From: Clostridium muellerianum | GTDB lineage: Bacteria; Bacillota; Clostridia; Clostridiales; Clostridiaceae | Assembly (NCBI RefSeq): GCF_012926525.1 | Contig: NZ_JABBNI010000018.1 | Location: forward strand, 1-64,000 | Direction: 5' to 3' | DNA length: 64,000 bases | Shown: positions 53,439 to 62,695 of the stretch, one piece after another | How the letters are laid out: every line of letters starts with the position of its first letter | Numbering within the stretch: position 1 is the first letter of the stretch | Program-made: the position numbers and the translations under genes | Notes under the pieces: model-generated | The model's database searches: none | Seen by the model: only the letters and a program-made list of their open reading frames with translations | What the model was told of the DNA's origin: nothing

Positions 53439-53467
53439 TTGACACAGGCGTATATTATTGGTATAAA
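53439..53467 (+). promoter_or_regulatory. GAPDH promoter with downstream inverted repeat
   Basis: TTGACA (53439-53444), 17 nt, TATAAA (53462-53467). An inverted repeat, ATATGTG-N8-CACATAT (53479-53500), starts just past the expected initiation site and could be a repressor operator. Confidence 0.6.
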
Positions 53468-53580
53468 TAATATAGCACATATGTGGAATGTTACACATAT
53501 ATTAATATTAAATAAATGGAATATGCTATAATATTAAACGGGTGAAGTATTTAAGTATTAAGGATATGGGAGGAAAAATT

Positions 53581-54627
53581 ATGTCTATGAAAGTTGCTAT
53601 TAATGGTTTTGGAAGAATAGGTAGAGCAGTACTTAGGATTGCTCAAAATAGATTGAATGAGGATGTAGAAATTGTAGCTATTAATGCTAGAGCTGATAGT
53701 GAAACTTTGGCTCATCTTTTTAAATATGATTCTTGCTATGGAAGATTTAACGGAGAGGTAAAAACTACCCCAAATTCTATTATAATAAATGGTAAAAGTA
53801 TAAAAATATTAAGAGAAAATGATCCGGAAAATTTACCTTGGGGAAAAATGAATATAGATATAGTGGTAGAGTCCACAGGAGTATTTAAAGATAAAAAAAA
53901 TCTTATGAAGCATATAAAAGCAGGAGCTAAAAAGGTTATATTAACAGCACCAGCAAAGGATGAGGATATAACTATAGTTATGGGAGTTAATGAGGAAAAA
54001 TTAGATGTAGAAAAGCATACTATAATTTCAAATGCTTCTTGTACAACCAACTGTCTAGCGCCTTTTGCAAAGGTTTTGGATGATAAATTTGGAATAGTAA
54101 AGGGATTGATGACAACTATACATTCGTATACTAATGATCAAAGAATATTAGATAAAACGCACAAAGATTTAAGAAGAGCAAGGGCAGCAGGTGAATCAAT
54201 AATTCCAACTACTACAGGAGCAGCAAAAGCGGTAGGTAAAGTACTTCCAAATCTTAATGGAAAGTTAAATGGTTTTTCTGTAAGAATACCTACTCCTACG
54301 GTTTCACTTACAGATTTAGTTTGTGAACTTTCTAAAAATGTAACAGTAAAAGAGATTAATAATGCATTTAAGGAAGCAGCTGCAGGAGATATGAAGGGAA
54401 TACTTGGTTATTCAGAAGAACCACTAGTTTCTATAGATTATAAAGGTGATGAGAGATCTTCTATAATTGATGGCCTTTCAACAATGGTAATGGAAGATAA
54501 TATGGTAAAAGTAGTATCATGGTATGATAATGAATGGGGATATTCTTGTAGAACTGTTGATTTAGTAAATTATACTGCAATGGAAATGCAAAAGCAATGT
54601 GAATACAAAATTGGAATGGTTGTTTAG
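53581..54627 (+). CDS. gap: Glyceraldehyde-3-phosphate dehydrogenase (phosphorylating)
   Basis: This 348-aa NAD-dependent glycolytic/gluconeogenic enzyme has the N-terminal VAINGFGRIGRAVLRI Rossmann motif, catalytic Cys in SNASCTTNCLAP, HSYTNDQRILDKTHKDLRRARAA and WYDNEWGYSCR. The start at ATG 53581 follows GGGAGGA. It has a C-terminal tail ~12 residues longer than usual (EMQKQCEYKIGMVV). It is monocistronic, without pgk, tpiA or cggR beside it, so it may be a second GAPDH gene in the genome (inference). Confidence 0.93.
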   Translation: MSMKVAINGFGRIGRAVLRIAQNRLNEDVEIVAINARADSETLAHLFKYDSCYGRFNGEVKTTPNSIIINGKSIKILRENDPENLPWGKMNIDIVVESTGVFKDKKNLMKHIKAGAKKVILTAPAKDEDITIVMGVNEEKLDVEKHTIISNASCTTNCLAPFAKVLDDKFGIVKGLMTTIHSYTNDQRILDKTHKDLRRARAAGESIIPTTTGAAKAVGKVLPNLNGKLNGFSVRIPTPTVSLTDLVCELSKNVTVKEINNAFKEAAAGDMKGILGYSEEPLVSIDYKGDERSSIIDGLSTMVMEDNMVKVVSWYDNEWGYSCRTVDLVNYTAMEMQKQCEYKIGMVV

Positions 54628-54695
54628 GAAAAGTTTTAATATGAACTTTAGAAAACTTGGGACTTAGGGATAAAAATGGTTATTTAGGGGAAAAA

Positions 54696-54730
54696 TAAAG
54701 ACTGTCAATTGTCAAATTGACAGTCTTTAT
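54696..54730 (+). terminator. GAPDH terminator
   Basis: AAAGACTGTCAATT pairs perfectly with AATTGACAGTCTTT, loop GTCA. Confidence 0.78.
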
Positions 54731-54843
54731 ACTTGTCAAATTGATAGGCGTAATGTTAATAATTTCGGACTTTTTGTGAAGGAAAACATGAATAAATGTA
54801 GAATTAATTAAGTAAAATGATTTAGCTGATTGGGGGTAATAAC

Positions 54844-55926
54844 ATGGCTAATTTAAATGTAGATCTTCACGGAATAAAATTAAAAAACCCTGTTATGCCA
54901 GCATCTGGACCTCAGGTTAGAAATGCTGACTGTATGCTTGAATGTGTAAAGCAAGGGGTGGGGGCATTAGTAACTAAAACTATATCTGAGAAGTTTGTTA
55001 GAACTGCTAGACCTTGCATGCAGCAAACAAAAGATGGTGCGTTTTTAAATAGCGAATTGTGGTCTGAACTTTCTGTGGAACAGTGGGTGGAAAAGGGATA
55101 TTCGAAATGTAAAAGTTATGGAGTTCCTTTTATAGTAAGTTTAGGTTATACTGCAAGCGAAATTGAAAAAGTACTTCCTATCATAACACCTTATGCAGAT
55201 ATCATTGAAATATCAACTCACTATATGGAAAAGGATTTAGAGTCAGTGGTAGATTCCCTAAAAATAGCAAGTAAAAGTGATAAGCCTGTTTATATAAAAA
55301 TAAGTCCAGGTATAACAAAAATAGGCTGGTATGTTAAAAGGCTTGTAGAAGAAGGAGCGGCAGGATTTGTTGCAATAAATTCTCTAGGACCATGCCTTCA
55401 TATAGATGTGGAAACGGGGCTTCCATATTTGGGAGGAGAAAAAGGATATGGATGGCTTTCTGGAAAATCTTTAAATCCTATAGCGTTAAGGTATGTATAT
55501 TCTATAGCTAATTCTGTAAAGGTACCTGTAATAGGTGTAGGTGGTATATCTACAGGAGAAGATGCAGTAGCTATGATTATGGCAGGAGCATCAGCAGTTC
55601 AAATTTGTACTGCTGCTATATTAGAAGGAAATGGAGTTTATTCTAGAGTATCTAATGAATTGAATCAGTGGCTTGATGAACATGGTTTTGAAAGTGTAGA
55701 AGATATCAGGGGATTAACTGCTAGAAAAATGAAGGAAAGAAAAGTTATAAGAGAGCCTATATTCCCAAAAATCAACAAAGAAAAATGTACTTCTTGTGGT
55801 AAATGTGTTAAAAGCTGTGCTTACAATGCTATAACTGTAGGAGATAAAGCATCAGTAAATACAACTAAGTGTTTTGGATGCGGTCTTTGTTTAACTAGAT
55901 GCCCTGAGACTGCCATAGAAGTTTAA
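54844..55926 (+). CDS. Dihydroorotate/dihydropyrimidine dehydrogenase-like protein with C-terminal 2x[4Fe-4S]
   Basis: This 360-aa protein has a DHOD-type TIM-barrel flavin domain (about 1-295: HGIKLKNPVMPASGP, KPVYIKISPG, VKVPVIGVGGISTGEDAVAMIMAGASAVQICTA) and a C-terminal bacterial ferredoxin domain with CTSCGKCVKSC and CFGCGLCLTRCP, eight cysteines for two [4Fe-4S] clusters. The arrangement resembles PreA. The usual active-site strand NxSCPN is instead EISTHYME, lacking both the Asn and the Cys, so neither pyrimidine reduction nor dihydroorotate oxidation can be assumed. The ATG follows TTGGGGGT with ~6 nt spacing. It is monocistronic, closed by a terminator at 55941. Function is unassigned. 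Confidence 0.82.
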   Translation: MANLNVDLHGIKLKNPVMPASGPQVRNADCMLECVKQGVGALVTKTISEKFVRTARPCMQQTKDGAFLNSELWSELSVEQWVEKGYSKCKSYGVPFIVSLGYTASEIEKVLPIITPYADIIEISTHYMEKDLESVVDSLKIASKSDKPVYIKISPGITKIGWYVKRLVEEGAAGFVAINSLGPCLHIDVETGLPYLGGEKGYGWLSGKSLNPIALRYVYSIANSVKVPVIGVGGISTGEDAVAMIMAGASAVQICTAAILEGNGVYSRVSNELNQWLDEHGFESVEDIRGLTARKMKERKVIREPIFPKINKEKCTSCGKCVKSCAYNAITVGDKASVNTTKCFGCGLCLTRCPETAIEV

Positions 55927-55940
55927 AAATTCATATACTA

Positions 55941-55986
55941 AAAAATAGACATAGATAGTTTTAAATTATCTATGTCTATTTTTTAT
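55941..55986. terminator. Bidirectional terminator between convergent genes
   Basis: A 17-bp perfect stem (AAAAATAGACATAGATA, 55941-55957, with 55967-55983) and T-runs on both strands serve the DHOD-like gene and the convergent TM1266-like gene. Confidence 0.88.
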
Positions 55987-55995
55987 ATAAATATT

Positions 55996-56244
55996 TTAAA
56001 GAGTCATATGTTTTACATTTACTCCTTCTATATCAGTTAATTCTTCTTCCAAAGAGTTTACTTCATTTGAATCTGAGCAAATATGTAGAAGAATACGTCC
56101 AACTTGGGAAGAAGAATCCACTGCAACTTCATGAAGACCCAGTCTTGTTTTTATTATGGAACCGTATCTAGTTAAAACGGTTTGAACCTCTGGGGCATGA
56201 AGGTTTCTTGCATCAACTGATAATGCCATAATTGTAGTTTGCAT
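55996..56244 (-). CDS. TM1266-type putative iron-only hydrogenase system regulator
   Basis: This 82-aa ACT-like small protein (one beta-alpha-beta-beta-alpha-beta unit) has AVDSSSQVGRILLHICSD and IEGVNVKHM, and the RLGLHEV stretch typical of the TM1266 family, annotated as putative regulators of iron-only hydrogenase systems. No hydrogenase maturation genes are adjacent in this window, so the link is by family only. The ATG is at 56244, with AAAAGGAGTGA upstream. Confidence 0.65.
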   Translation of the reverse strand: MQTTIMALSVDARNLHAPEVQTVLTRYGSIIKTRLGLHEVAVDSSSQVGRILLHICSDSNEVNSLEEELTDIEGVNVKHMTL

Positions 56245-56349
56245 AAAAAATCACTCCTTTTAATGTTCAGTATGTATTATAACCCTGTTTAAAAAAAATA
56301 AGCATGTTTTTTTAGAATATAATTAATTGATAAAAAGTTAATATTATAA

Positions 56350-56400
56350 AATAAAAGGTTTAATACTGAAATTAAATTTCAGTGTTAAACCTTATTTTTA
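56350..56400 (-). terminator. Terminator of the beta-CASP hydrolase gene
   Basis: On the minus strand, AAGGTTTAACACTGAAATT pairs with AATTTCAGTATTAAACCTT and is followed by TTATTTTAT. Confidence 0.78.
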
Positions 56401-56469
56401 TATAAATCCTTATAATCGTTTAATAACAAGTGCTCTTTTAAAAATTATAGAGATCTTCTAATATTAAAT

Positions 56470-57984
56470 TTAAATATTGTTTATTTCCTGTCTTATCTTT
56501 TCAATAATAAGTTCTTTATCCATTGAATCTAAATCTTCTATAGAGTTTATAACTGAAATAATTCTATTCCTAATGACACTGAAATTTTGAGGAGTTAATT
56601 CAGGAATAAATGTGTCTCCAGGTTTAGCTATATAGGTAGAATATCCCTTTGCCTGAAGTAACTCGTTAAAGCTTTCTTGAGCTTCAGCATCACCATGAAC
56701 TAAAAGAACTTTTTCAGGTTTAGTTTTAAAAGCTTCTAGCCATTCTATAAGTCCATTTCTGTCTGCATGACCAGATAAACCATGTAAATTATATATTTTA
56801 GCATTTACTACTACTTCTTCTCCGAAAAGTTTTACTTTTTTTGCACCATCAACTATACTTCTTCCTAAAGTTCCCTCTGCTTGGTATCCTACAAATATTA
56901 TGGAACTTTCTTTTCTCCATAAATTATGTTTTAAATGATGCTTTATTCTACCAGCTTCACACATGCCGCTGGCAGATATTATAATAGCGCCACTTTGAAT
57001 TTTATTAAGTTTTGCAGATTCTTCAGGCGATTTAGTAAAAGTTAATCCAGGAAAACTTAAAGGATCACTTCCTTTGGCCAGGATTTGTTGAGCTTCTTTA
57101 TCATAATATTTATGATATCTAGAAAAAATAGCTGTGGATTCAGAAGCTAAAGGACTATCTACATAAACGGAAACTCCTTTTAAAATATTACTTTCTATAT
57201 AATTGTTTAAGGTATACAAAACTTCCTGAGTTCTTCCAACTGCAAAGGATGGAATTATTACATTTCCGCCTCTCTTGAAAGTGCTTTTTATAATTTTAGC
57301 AAGATCAGTAAGTTCTGATGAAATGGAAGTGTGAAGTCTGTTTCCGTAAGTAGTCTCCATTATTAAATAGTCTGCATAATCAATTAATGTAGGATCTTTT
57401 AAAATAGGTACATTTTTATTACCCAAATCACCAGTATAAACTAACTTAATTTGTTTTTTATTATCTTCAATAAGCATTTCTATTATAGCTGAACCCAAAA
57501 GGTGACCAGCGTCTCTAAATCTTACTTTAAAGCCATCGAATAATTCTATCCACTGATCATATGGGTATCCGTTAAATAAATATAAAGCTACATGGGCTAT
57601 CTTTTCAGTATATAAAGGTTCTAATGGAGGAAGGCCTTGACGTGCTCTTTTTCTATTTTTCCATTCAACTTCTGACTCTAGTATATGTCCGCTGTCTGGA
57701 AGCATTACACTGCATAAATCCTTAGTGCCTTCTGTACAAATAACATCCCCTTTAAAGCCTTGTTTGTACAGTAAAGGTATTCTACCACTATGATCTATAT
57801 GGGAGTGAGATAAAATGATATAATCTATATCTTTAGGATTGAAATTAAAGGTTTCATTACCTCTTTCTTTTTCATCCCTTCCTTGGTACATACCACAATC
57901 TAGAAGTATGTTTTTATCTTTTACTTTTAAAACATGACTTGAGCCAGTAACACAACCAGCTGCTCCATAAAATTCAATTTTCAT
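56470..57984 (-). CDS. Beta-CASP metallo-beta-lactamase-fold RNA hydrolase
   Basis: This 504-aa protein is of the CPSF73/YsbP type. The zinc-binding motif is LSHSHIDHSGRIPLL, followed by RDAGHLLGSAI, TGDLGN and ETTYGNRLH. Beta-CASP motifs follow: VIIPSFAVGRTQEVL, ISASGMCEAGRIKHHL and LSGHADRNGLIEW. The set is complete, so a metal-dependent endo- or exonuclease acting on RNA is expected; there is no KH domain. A ~50-residue charged tail ends the protein. It stands alone; the start ATG follows AAGGGGGGA. The cellular substrate is not known. Confidence 0.9.
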   Translation of the reverse strand: MKIEFYGAAGCVTGSSHVLKVKDKNILLDCGMYQGRDEKERGNETFNFNPKDIDYIILSHSHIDHSGRIPLLYKQGFKGDVICTEGTKDLCSVMLPDSGHILESEVEWKNRKRARQGLPPLEPLYTEKIAHVALYLFNGYPYDQWIELFDGFKVRFRDAGHLLGSAIIEMLIEDNKKQIKLVYTGDLGNKNVPILKDPTLIDYADYLIMETTYGNRLHTSISSELTDLAKIIKSTFKRGGNVIIPSFAVGRTQEVLYTLNNYIESNILKGVSVYVDSPLASESTAIFSRYHKYYDKEAQQILAKGSDPLSFPGLTFTKSPEESAKLNKIQSGAIIISASGMCEAGRIKHHLKHNLWRKESSIIFVGYQAEGTLGRSIVDGAKKVKLFGEEVVVNAKIYNLHGLSGHADRNGLIEWLEAFKTKPEKVLLVHGDAEAQESFNELLQAKGYSTYIAKPGDTFIPELTPQNFSVIRNRIISVINSIEDLDSMDKELIIEKIRQEINNI

Positions 57985-58274
57985 TAAAAGTCCCCCCTTG
58001 TCTTATGTTGAGAATATTTTAGTTATTATGTCTATTATACATTATAATCAGAAAATTTTAAATATTTTTATTACCATGAAATTAAATATTATGAAAATTT
58101 TTAGTATTTTATTAATTTACTGTATGATTTTTGTTAATTAATTATATTTAAAATAATATATACACAAAAATGCAATAAGTGTTTTTGTAAAATAAAGAAG
58201 ACATAGGATATAAAATTAGTATTATATCAAAAAGTTTTTGGATATATAATATGATATGAATTAGGGTGATTTTT

Positions 58275-58895
58275 CTAATTTTTTATATCTAAAGATGTTT
58301 TAATTATGTCTATAAAGTTTTTTATAATTAAAGCCGTAAATCCCCATATTACATAATCTTTGTATTTATAAAAATATTCTGGAACATTTCCGATTCTAAA
58401 TTTATAATTTTTGCCATTTCTTATAAGTTCATAAGGAAATGAATTTTCTGGTTTAGGCATTAAAGCTAAATTATATAGTTCAGGAGGATTTTCTATAAAA
58501 AATTCTATAGGAACTTCAAAAATATGATCTACTTCATCCTTATTAGGTTGTATATTACTACGGTTTAAGGTGCCTATAAATGGATACATTATAAAGTTGT
58601 AAGGGGTTATAATATAGTCCATTTTTCCTATAAGTTCTAAGTCATCTCTTTTTAAATTAAGTTCTTCCATTGTTTCACGTATGGAACCATCTAGAGGAGA
58701 TTCATTTTCTTCTAGTTTACCTCCAGGAAGGCATATGTCGCCAGGTTGATGTCTTAAATTAAAAGATCTTACTTCAAAAACTATATTAGTCTTACCTTGA
58801 ACTTTATGAAGCAGTATCATAACTGCATTTTTTCTATAAATCCCCATTAGTCCTTCTTGCCTATTTTTAAATATTTTTTTTATATTATTTATCAT
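58275..58895 (-). CDS. Nudix hydrolase (CoA pyrophosphatase-like)
   Basis: This 206-aa Nudix enzyme has the box GGKLEENESPLDGSIRETMEEL (about 65-90), preceded by HQPGDICLPGGK as in the YeaB/CoAse branch that hydrolyses CoA or its derivatives. The glycine usually closing the box (EExG) is Asn here (EELNL). A C-terminal helix with YVIWGFTALIIKNFI follows, also as in CoA pyrophosphatases. The start at 58895 follows GGGAGG; the TTG at 58910 is before that site. Substrate assigned by resemblance only. Confidence 0.85.
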   Translation of the reverse strand: MINNIKKIFKNRQEGLMGIYRKNAVMILLHKVQGKTNIVFEVRSFNLRHQPGDICLPGGKLEENESPLDGSIRETMEELNLKRDDLELIGKMDYIITPYNFIMYPFIGTLNRSNIQPNKDEVDHIFEVPIEFFIENPPELYNLALMPKPENSFPYELIRNGKNYKFRIGNVPEYFYKYKDYVIWGFTALIIKNFIDIIKTSLDIKN

Positions 58896-59241
58896 ATAAT
58901 AACCTCCCAACTTTATTTTATCTTGGATTTGACGAGCAACCCATGTAAGTGTTTATACTATGATACTTTAATTTTAAAATCTTTTATAAAGAAATTAAGA
59001 ACTATCAATAGCTTGCACATTCACTTGCCAAATTGAAGTTCGTATTATATAACTTTACTAATTACCTAAAATATGCTTTATATGAAAATTGTCAAATGTC
59101 TTTGTAAGTGATATACTAATGGTTGTTATAACCTAATTATAATACTTTAATGCATAATTTGCATAATGTTATGTATTAATAAGTTTTAAAATAATTAAGA
59201 ATTGTAATACAAAATTATACAAGTAAATGGAGAGATGAAAT
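58896..59241. other. Intergenic region between divergent Nudix and carboxypeptidase genes
   Basis: About 345 nt of AT-rich sequence carrying both divergent promoters. I see no gene, repeat or RNA. A short TATAAT-like sequence near 59139 (TATAATACT) may be part of the carboxypeptidase promoter. Confidence 0.4.
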
Positions 59242-60510
59242 TTGAAAAAGAAAAAATTATCTTTAATACTAACACTTATTATCGCTTCTTCTTTAAATTT
59301 TAATGTACTAGCCGCAGGAAATTCTGCAGCTAAAGAAACTGAACCACAAATTTATGGTAAAGCAGCTATAACAATAGATATGAAAACAGGAGAAATAATT
59401 TATGCTAAGGATGTAGATACAAAAATGTATCCTGCAAGTACTACTAAACTTCTTACTGCATTACTTCTTGCCGAAAATAAAAACAAAAATGATGTTTTAA
59501 AATATACACAAAAAGCTAAAGTTCAACCGGCATCTTCCCTTAATACAGATTTACATCCTATAAATGCAGACGAAACTATGACAGCTCAGGATGTTATGGA
59601 TGGATTACTGCTTTATTCTGGTAATGATATGGCTTATGTAATAGCTGAAGGCGTAGGAAAAGACGATGCTGATTTTATGAACAAAATGAATGAGAAAGTA
59701 AAACAGTTAAATTTAAAAAATACTCATTTTGTTACTCCCAATGGATTACATGATCCTAATCACTATACTACTGCTTATGATCTTAGTACAATTGCTAGTA
59801 CAGCTTTTCAAAATTCATGGGTTAGAGAGTCTATGGGAAAGCAGAAAGCTTCAATAAAAACCTCTAAAGGTACTATTTTTGCTATACAGAATAGAAATAA
59901 GCTTCTAGGTAAGGAGGGCTGTATTGGAGGAAAAACAGGTTATACTTCTGATGCAGGAAAATGTCTTGTTACTGTATATGAAAGAGATGGCAGGAAGATT
60001 TTAGGCGTAGTGATGAAATCAGTATATGATGCAACAGATATGGCTGTATTTAATGATATGGAAAAAGTAATAAATTGGAGTTATGCATCTAAACCTACTG
60101 TGCTTTATAAAGCAGGTGATATAGTTACTACAAAGACTATAAAGTATAAGCCTTTAATAATTGGTCCTGAAAAAACTATAAATGTACCTATATGTGTAAA
60201 GGAAGATATAGGATATTATGATAACTATGTAAATAAGAATGAATTAAGTAAAACTATAAATTTATCAAATATTAATACCTCCACTTTAAAAGGAGAAAGC
60301 TCTATTGGAAATTTAACAGTTAAAGAAAGAAATTTATCAAATAATTATAAGTTATATTCTACTATTTCTAAGGCAACTTTAGCTAAAAATAATGTACCAT
60401 ATTATGCAGCAGCAGCTGCTGCAGTTCTATGTATAATAGGTATAGTAGCATACTTGGTAAAGAAGCTTATTGATTTGAACAGAAGAAATAAAAGAGGAAA
60501 ATATATTTAG
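59242..60510 (+). CDS. D-alanyl-D-alanine carboxypeptidase (low-molecular-weight PBP)
   Basis: This peptidoglycan-trimming serine DD-peptidase of 422 aa (DacA/DacF type) has a signal peptide (1-26) and a transpeptidase-like domain (about 35-270) with the three active-site motifs: SxxK in PASTTKLLTA, SxN in YSGNDMAY, and KTG in GGKTGYTSDAG. A C-terminal beta domain follows (about 275-385). Unusually, anchoring looks to be by a C-terminal membrane helix (YYAAAAAAVLCIIGIVAYLVK) with a basic cytoplasmic tail instead of an amphipathic helix. The start is TTG 59242, with TGGAGAG upstream. Confidence 0.92.
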   Translation: MKKKKLSLILTLIIASSLNFNVLAAGNSAAKETEPQIYGKAAITIDMKTGEIIYAKDVDTKMYPASTTKLLTALLLAENKNKNDVLKYTQKAKVQPASSLNTDLHPINADETMTAQDVMDGLLLYSGNDMAYVIAEGVGKDDADFMNKMNEKVKQLNLKNTHFVTPNGLHDPNHYTTAYDLSTIASTAFQNSWVRESMGKQKASIKTSKGTIFAIQNRNKLLGKEGCIGGKTGYTSDAGKCLVTVYERDGRKILGVVMKSVYDATDMAVFNDMEKVINWSYASKPTVLYKAGDIVTTKTIKYKPLIIGPEKTINVPICVKEDIGYYDNYVNKNELSKTINLSNINTSTLKGESSIGNLTVKERNLSNNYKLYSTISKATLAKNNVPYYAAAAAAVLCIIGIVAYLVKKLIDLNRRNKRGKYI

Positions 60511-60521
60511 AGTTTTTATAT

Positions 60522-60577
60522 AAAAGAGGATATGCAAAATGATTTTAAAATGTTTTGCATATCCTCTTTTATATTTT
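60522..60577 (+). terminator. Terminator of the carboxypeptidase gene
   Basis: AAAAGAGGATATGCAAAA pairs perfectly with TTTTGCATATCCTCTTTT and is followed by ATATTTTTG. Confidence 0.88.
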
Positions 60578-60751
60578 TGTGAAAAATCATTCAAATGATA
60601 GATATTATAGATGGTGAATAGATGATATATGGTATGAAATATTAAATGTGGGTATAAATTTAAAAAATTCAGTAAATTCCTTTATTTTAATTAACAAATA
60701 TTGTATAATGAAAATCAAGGTATATAAATTCTTTGGAAGAGGTGTATGATA

Positions 60752-60973
60752 ATGACTGAATGTCCTTTTTTATCAACTTATGATAATAGTATAGAATGTT
60801 TTAAAGAATGTGCTTTGTATAATTATAAAGCTACAGGTGATAGCTGTCCTTTTCAGAATTTGAATGAATATATGATGGGAAAAGTAGATTATAAACACGA
60901 ACTAGAATCTACGCAAAAAGATTTTATCTTTGCTAGAGAGTCTTACAAAGAAATGCAAAATCAGTATTTGTAA
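60752..60973 (+). CDS. Small cysteine-containing protein, unknown
   Basis: This 73-aa protein is acidic, with four cysteines in a near-symmetric layout: ECPFLS, ECFKECALY and DSCPFQNL, followed by a helical tail. I do not recognise the family. The repeated CPF and the internal CxxxC suggest a metal or Fe-S site or a disulfide-linked fold, but no signal peptide is present. I choose the ATG at 60752, 9 nt after AGAGG; the ATG at 60746 is too close. It is followed by a terminator at 61091. Confidence 0.65.
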   Translation: MTECPFLSTYDNSIECFKECALYNYKATGDSCPFQNLNEYMMGKVDYKHELESTQKDFIFARESYKEMQNQYL

Positions 60974-61090
60974 AAGATGGACAGGCTAAAGAAGTAATTA
61001 TAATTTAAAAATATAAATATAATATGGGAGTGTTATTACAAAGGTTGTTTTAAAATGGTTTTCGCAGGAGCTTTCAAAGTTAAAAAATAA

Positions 61091-61137
61091 AGGGTTTGGT
61101 ATTAAAAGTAGTTTACTTTTAATACCAAACCCTTTTT
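61091..61137. terminator. Strong bidirectional terminator
   Basis: A near-perfect 21-bp hairpin (AAGGGTTTGGTATTAAAAGT and complement) with A/T-runs on both sides, between the small cysteine protein gene and the convergent nicotinate phosphoribosyltransferase gene. Confidence 0.88.
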
Positions 61138-61213
61138 GTAACTTTAACAAAGGTTTTAATATAAATGTTTTAGTTATTTTTATAACGAACTTTTTAAAAT
61201 AATGTTTTACAAA

Positions 61214-62695
61214 TTATTCTTCATAGGTATTTGAATATTTATGAAGTAAGGTTTGTTTTAAGTCCCATAAGTTCTTTGATAAATCTACATAATAATTATG
61301 TGGGTTTTCAAATCTTAAAACTTCAGGCCACATTTTCTCTGTTTCAAGAGCTACTACTTTTTTAATATCAGAAACACTAGGATTTTCATATATAGGAGTT
61401 CCTTTATCAAAAATTTTAACCATTAATTCTTTTGCGTAGTAATCTTTAATCTTTTTCTTTTTCCAGGTAAAAACTGGGTCAAATATTTCAATAGGCTCAT
61501 TTAAATCTAATTTTTCATCACGTAAGGTTATTAAATCTGCAATAGCCTTATTATCTGCTTTATCATAGATTCTATATACTGTTTTAAAACCTGGATTGGT
61601 TATTTTTTCTTCATTTTCACTTATCTTTATTTTTGGAATTATATTTCCGTCACAATCTTCTACAGCAGATAGTTTGTATACTCCTCCAAATACGGGTTCA
61701 GATCTTGCTGTAATTAAGCGTTCACCAACTCCAAGGGAATCAATATAAGCACCTTGACTTAAAACATCTCTTATAATAAACTCATCAAGAGAATTTGAAA
61801 TAACTATTTGTACGTCGCTAAAACCAGCTTCATCAAGGATTTTTCTGCATCTTTTTGTAAGATAAGTTATATCTCCACTATCTATTCTTATACCCTTAGG
61901 TCTGTGACCATTAGGAATTAAAACTTCATTAAACACTTTTATAGCATTTGGTAATCCAGATTTAAGTACATTATAAGTATCTATTAAAAGTACACAATTA
62001 TCAGGATACACATCAGCCCAGGCTTTAAAAGCCTCATATTCTGTTGGGAAAAGCTGTATCCAGCTGTGAGCCATAGTTCCTACAGCAGGTATACCAAACA
62101 TTTCTTCAGCTATAGTACAGGCAGTAGATGAACATCCGCCGATAACAGCAGCTCTTGCACCATAAATAGCACCATCATATCCTTGAGCTCTTCTTGATCC
62201 AAACTCCATAACTGGTCTATTTCCAGCAGCTCTACAAATTCTATTAGCTTTTGTAGCTATCAAGGTTTGATGATTTATTGTAAGAAGTATCATAGTTTCT
62301 ACAAATTGAGCTTGAATGGCAGGCCCTCTTACTGTAACTAAAGGTTCATTTGGAAAAACGGGATTTCCTTCAGGAACAGCCCATACATCACAGGAAAATT
62401 TAAAATTTTTCAAGTAATTTAAAAACTCTTCTGAAAATGAATTTTTGCTCCTTAAATATTCAATATCATCTTCAGAAAATTTAAGGTTAGATAGGTATTC
62501 TATAACCTGCTGAACACCTGCCATAATACAGTATCCGCCACCATCAGGTACTCTTCTGAAGAACATGTCAAAATAGGCTATTCGATTACCCATATCGCTG
62601 TCTAAATAACCGTTTCCCATTGTAAATTCATAAAAATCAACTAACATTGTAAGGTTTCTGCCAGTCCTTATGTTAAAGTTTTTAGTATATTCCAT
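61214..62695 (-). CDS. pncB: Nicotinate phosphoribosyltransferase
   Basis: This NAD-salvage enzyme (493 aa) converts nicotinate and PRPP to nicotinate mononucleotide in the cytoplasm. Motifs: LVDFYEFTMGNGYLDS at the N-terminus, MEFGSRRAQGYDGAIYGARAAVIGGCSSTACT, VGTMAHSWIQLFPTEYEAF (conserved His), CVLLIDTYNVLKSGLPNAI and GIRIDSGDITYLTK (phosphate-binding). Length is normal. The ATG follows AGAGGAGA. It is monocistronic. Nicotinate salvage is also relevant to the LarA cofactor, which derives from nicotinate adenine dinucleotide, but there is no operon link. Confidence 0.93.
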   Translation of the reverse strand: MEYTKNFNIRTGRNLTMLVDFYEFTMGNGYLDSDMGNRIAYFDMFFRRVPDGGGYCIMAGVQQVIEYLSNLKFSEDDIEYLRSKNSFSEEFLNYLKNFKFSCDVWAVPEGNPVFPNEPLVTVRGPAIQAQFVETMILLTINHQTLIATKANRICRAAGNRPVMEFGSRRAQGYDGAIYGARAAVIGGCSSTACTIAEEMFGIPAVGTMAHSWIQLFPTEYEAFKAWADVYPDNCVLLIDTYNVLKSGLPNAIKVFNEVLIPNGHRPKGIRIDSGDITYLTKRCRKILDEAGFSDVQIVISNSLDEFIIRDVLSQGAYIDSLGVGERLITARSEPVFGGVYKLSAVEDCDGNIIPKIKISENEEKITNPGFKTVYRIYDKADNKAIADLITLRDEKLDLNEPIEIFDPVFTWKKKKIKDYYAKELMVKIFDKGTPIYENPSVSDIKKVVALETEKMWPEVLRFENPHNYYVDLSKNLWDLKQTLLHKYSNTYEE

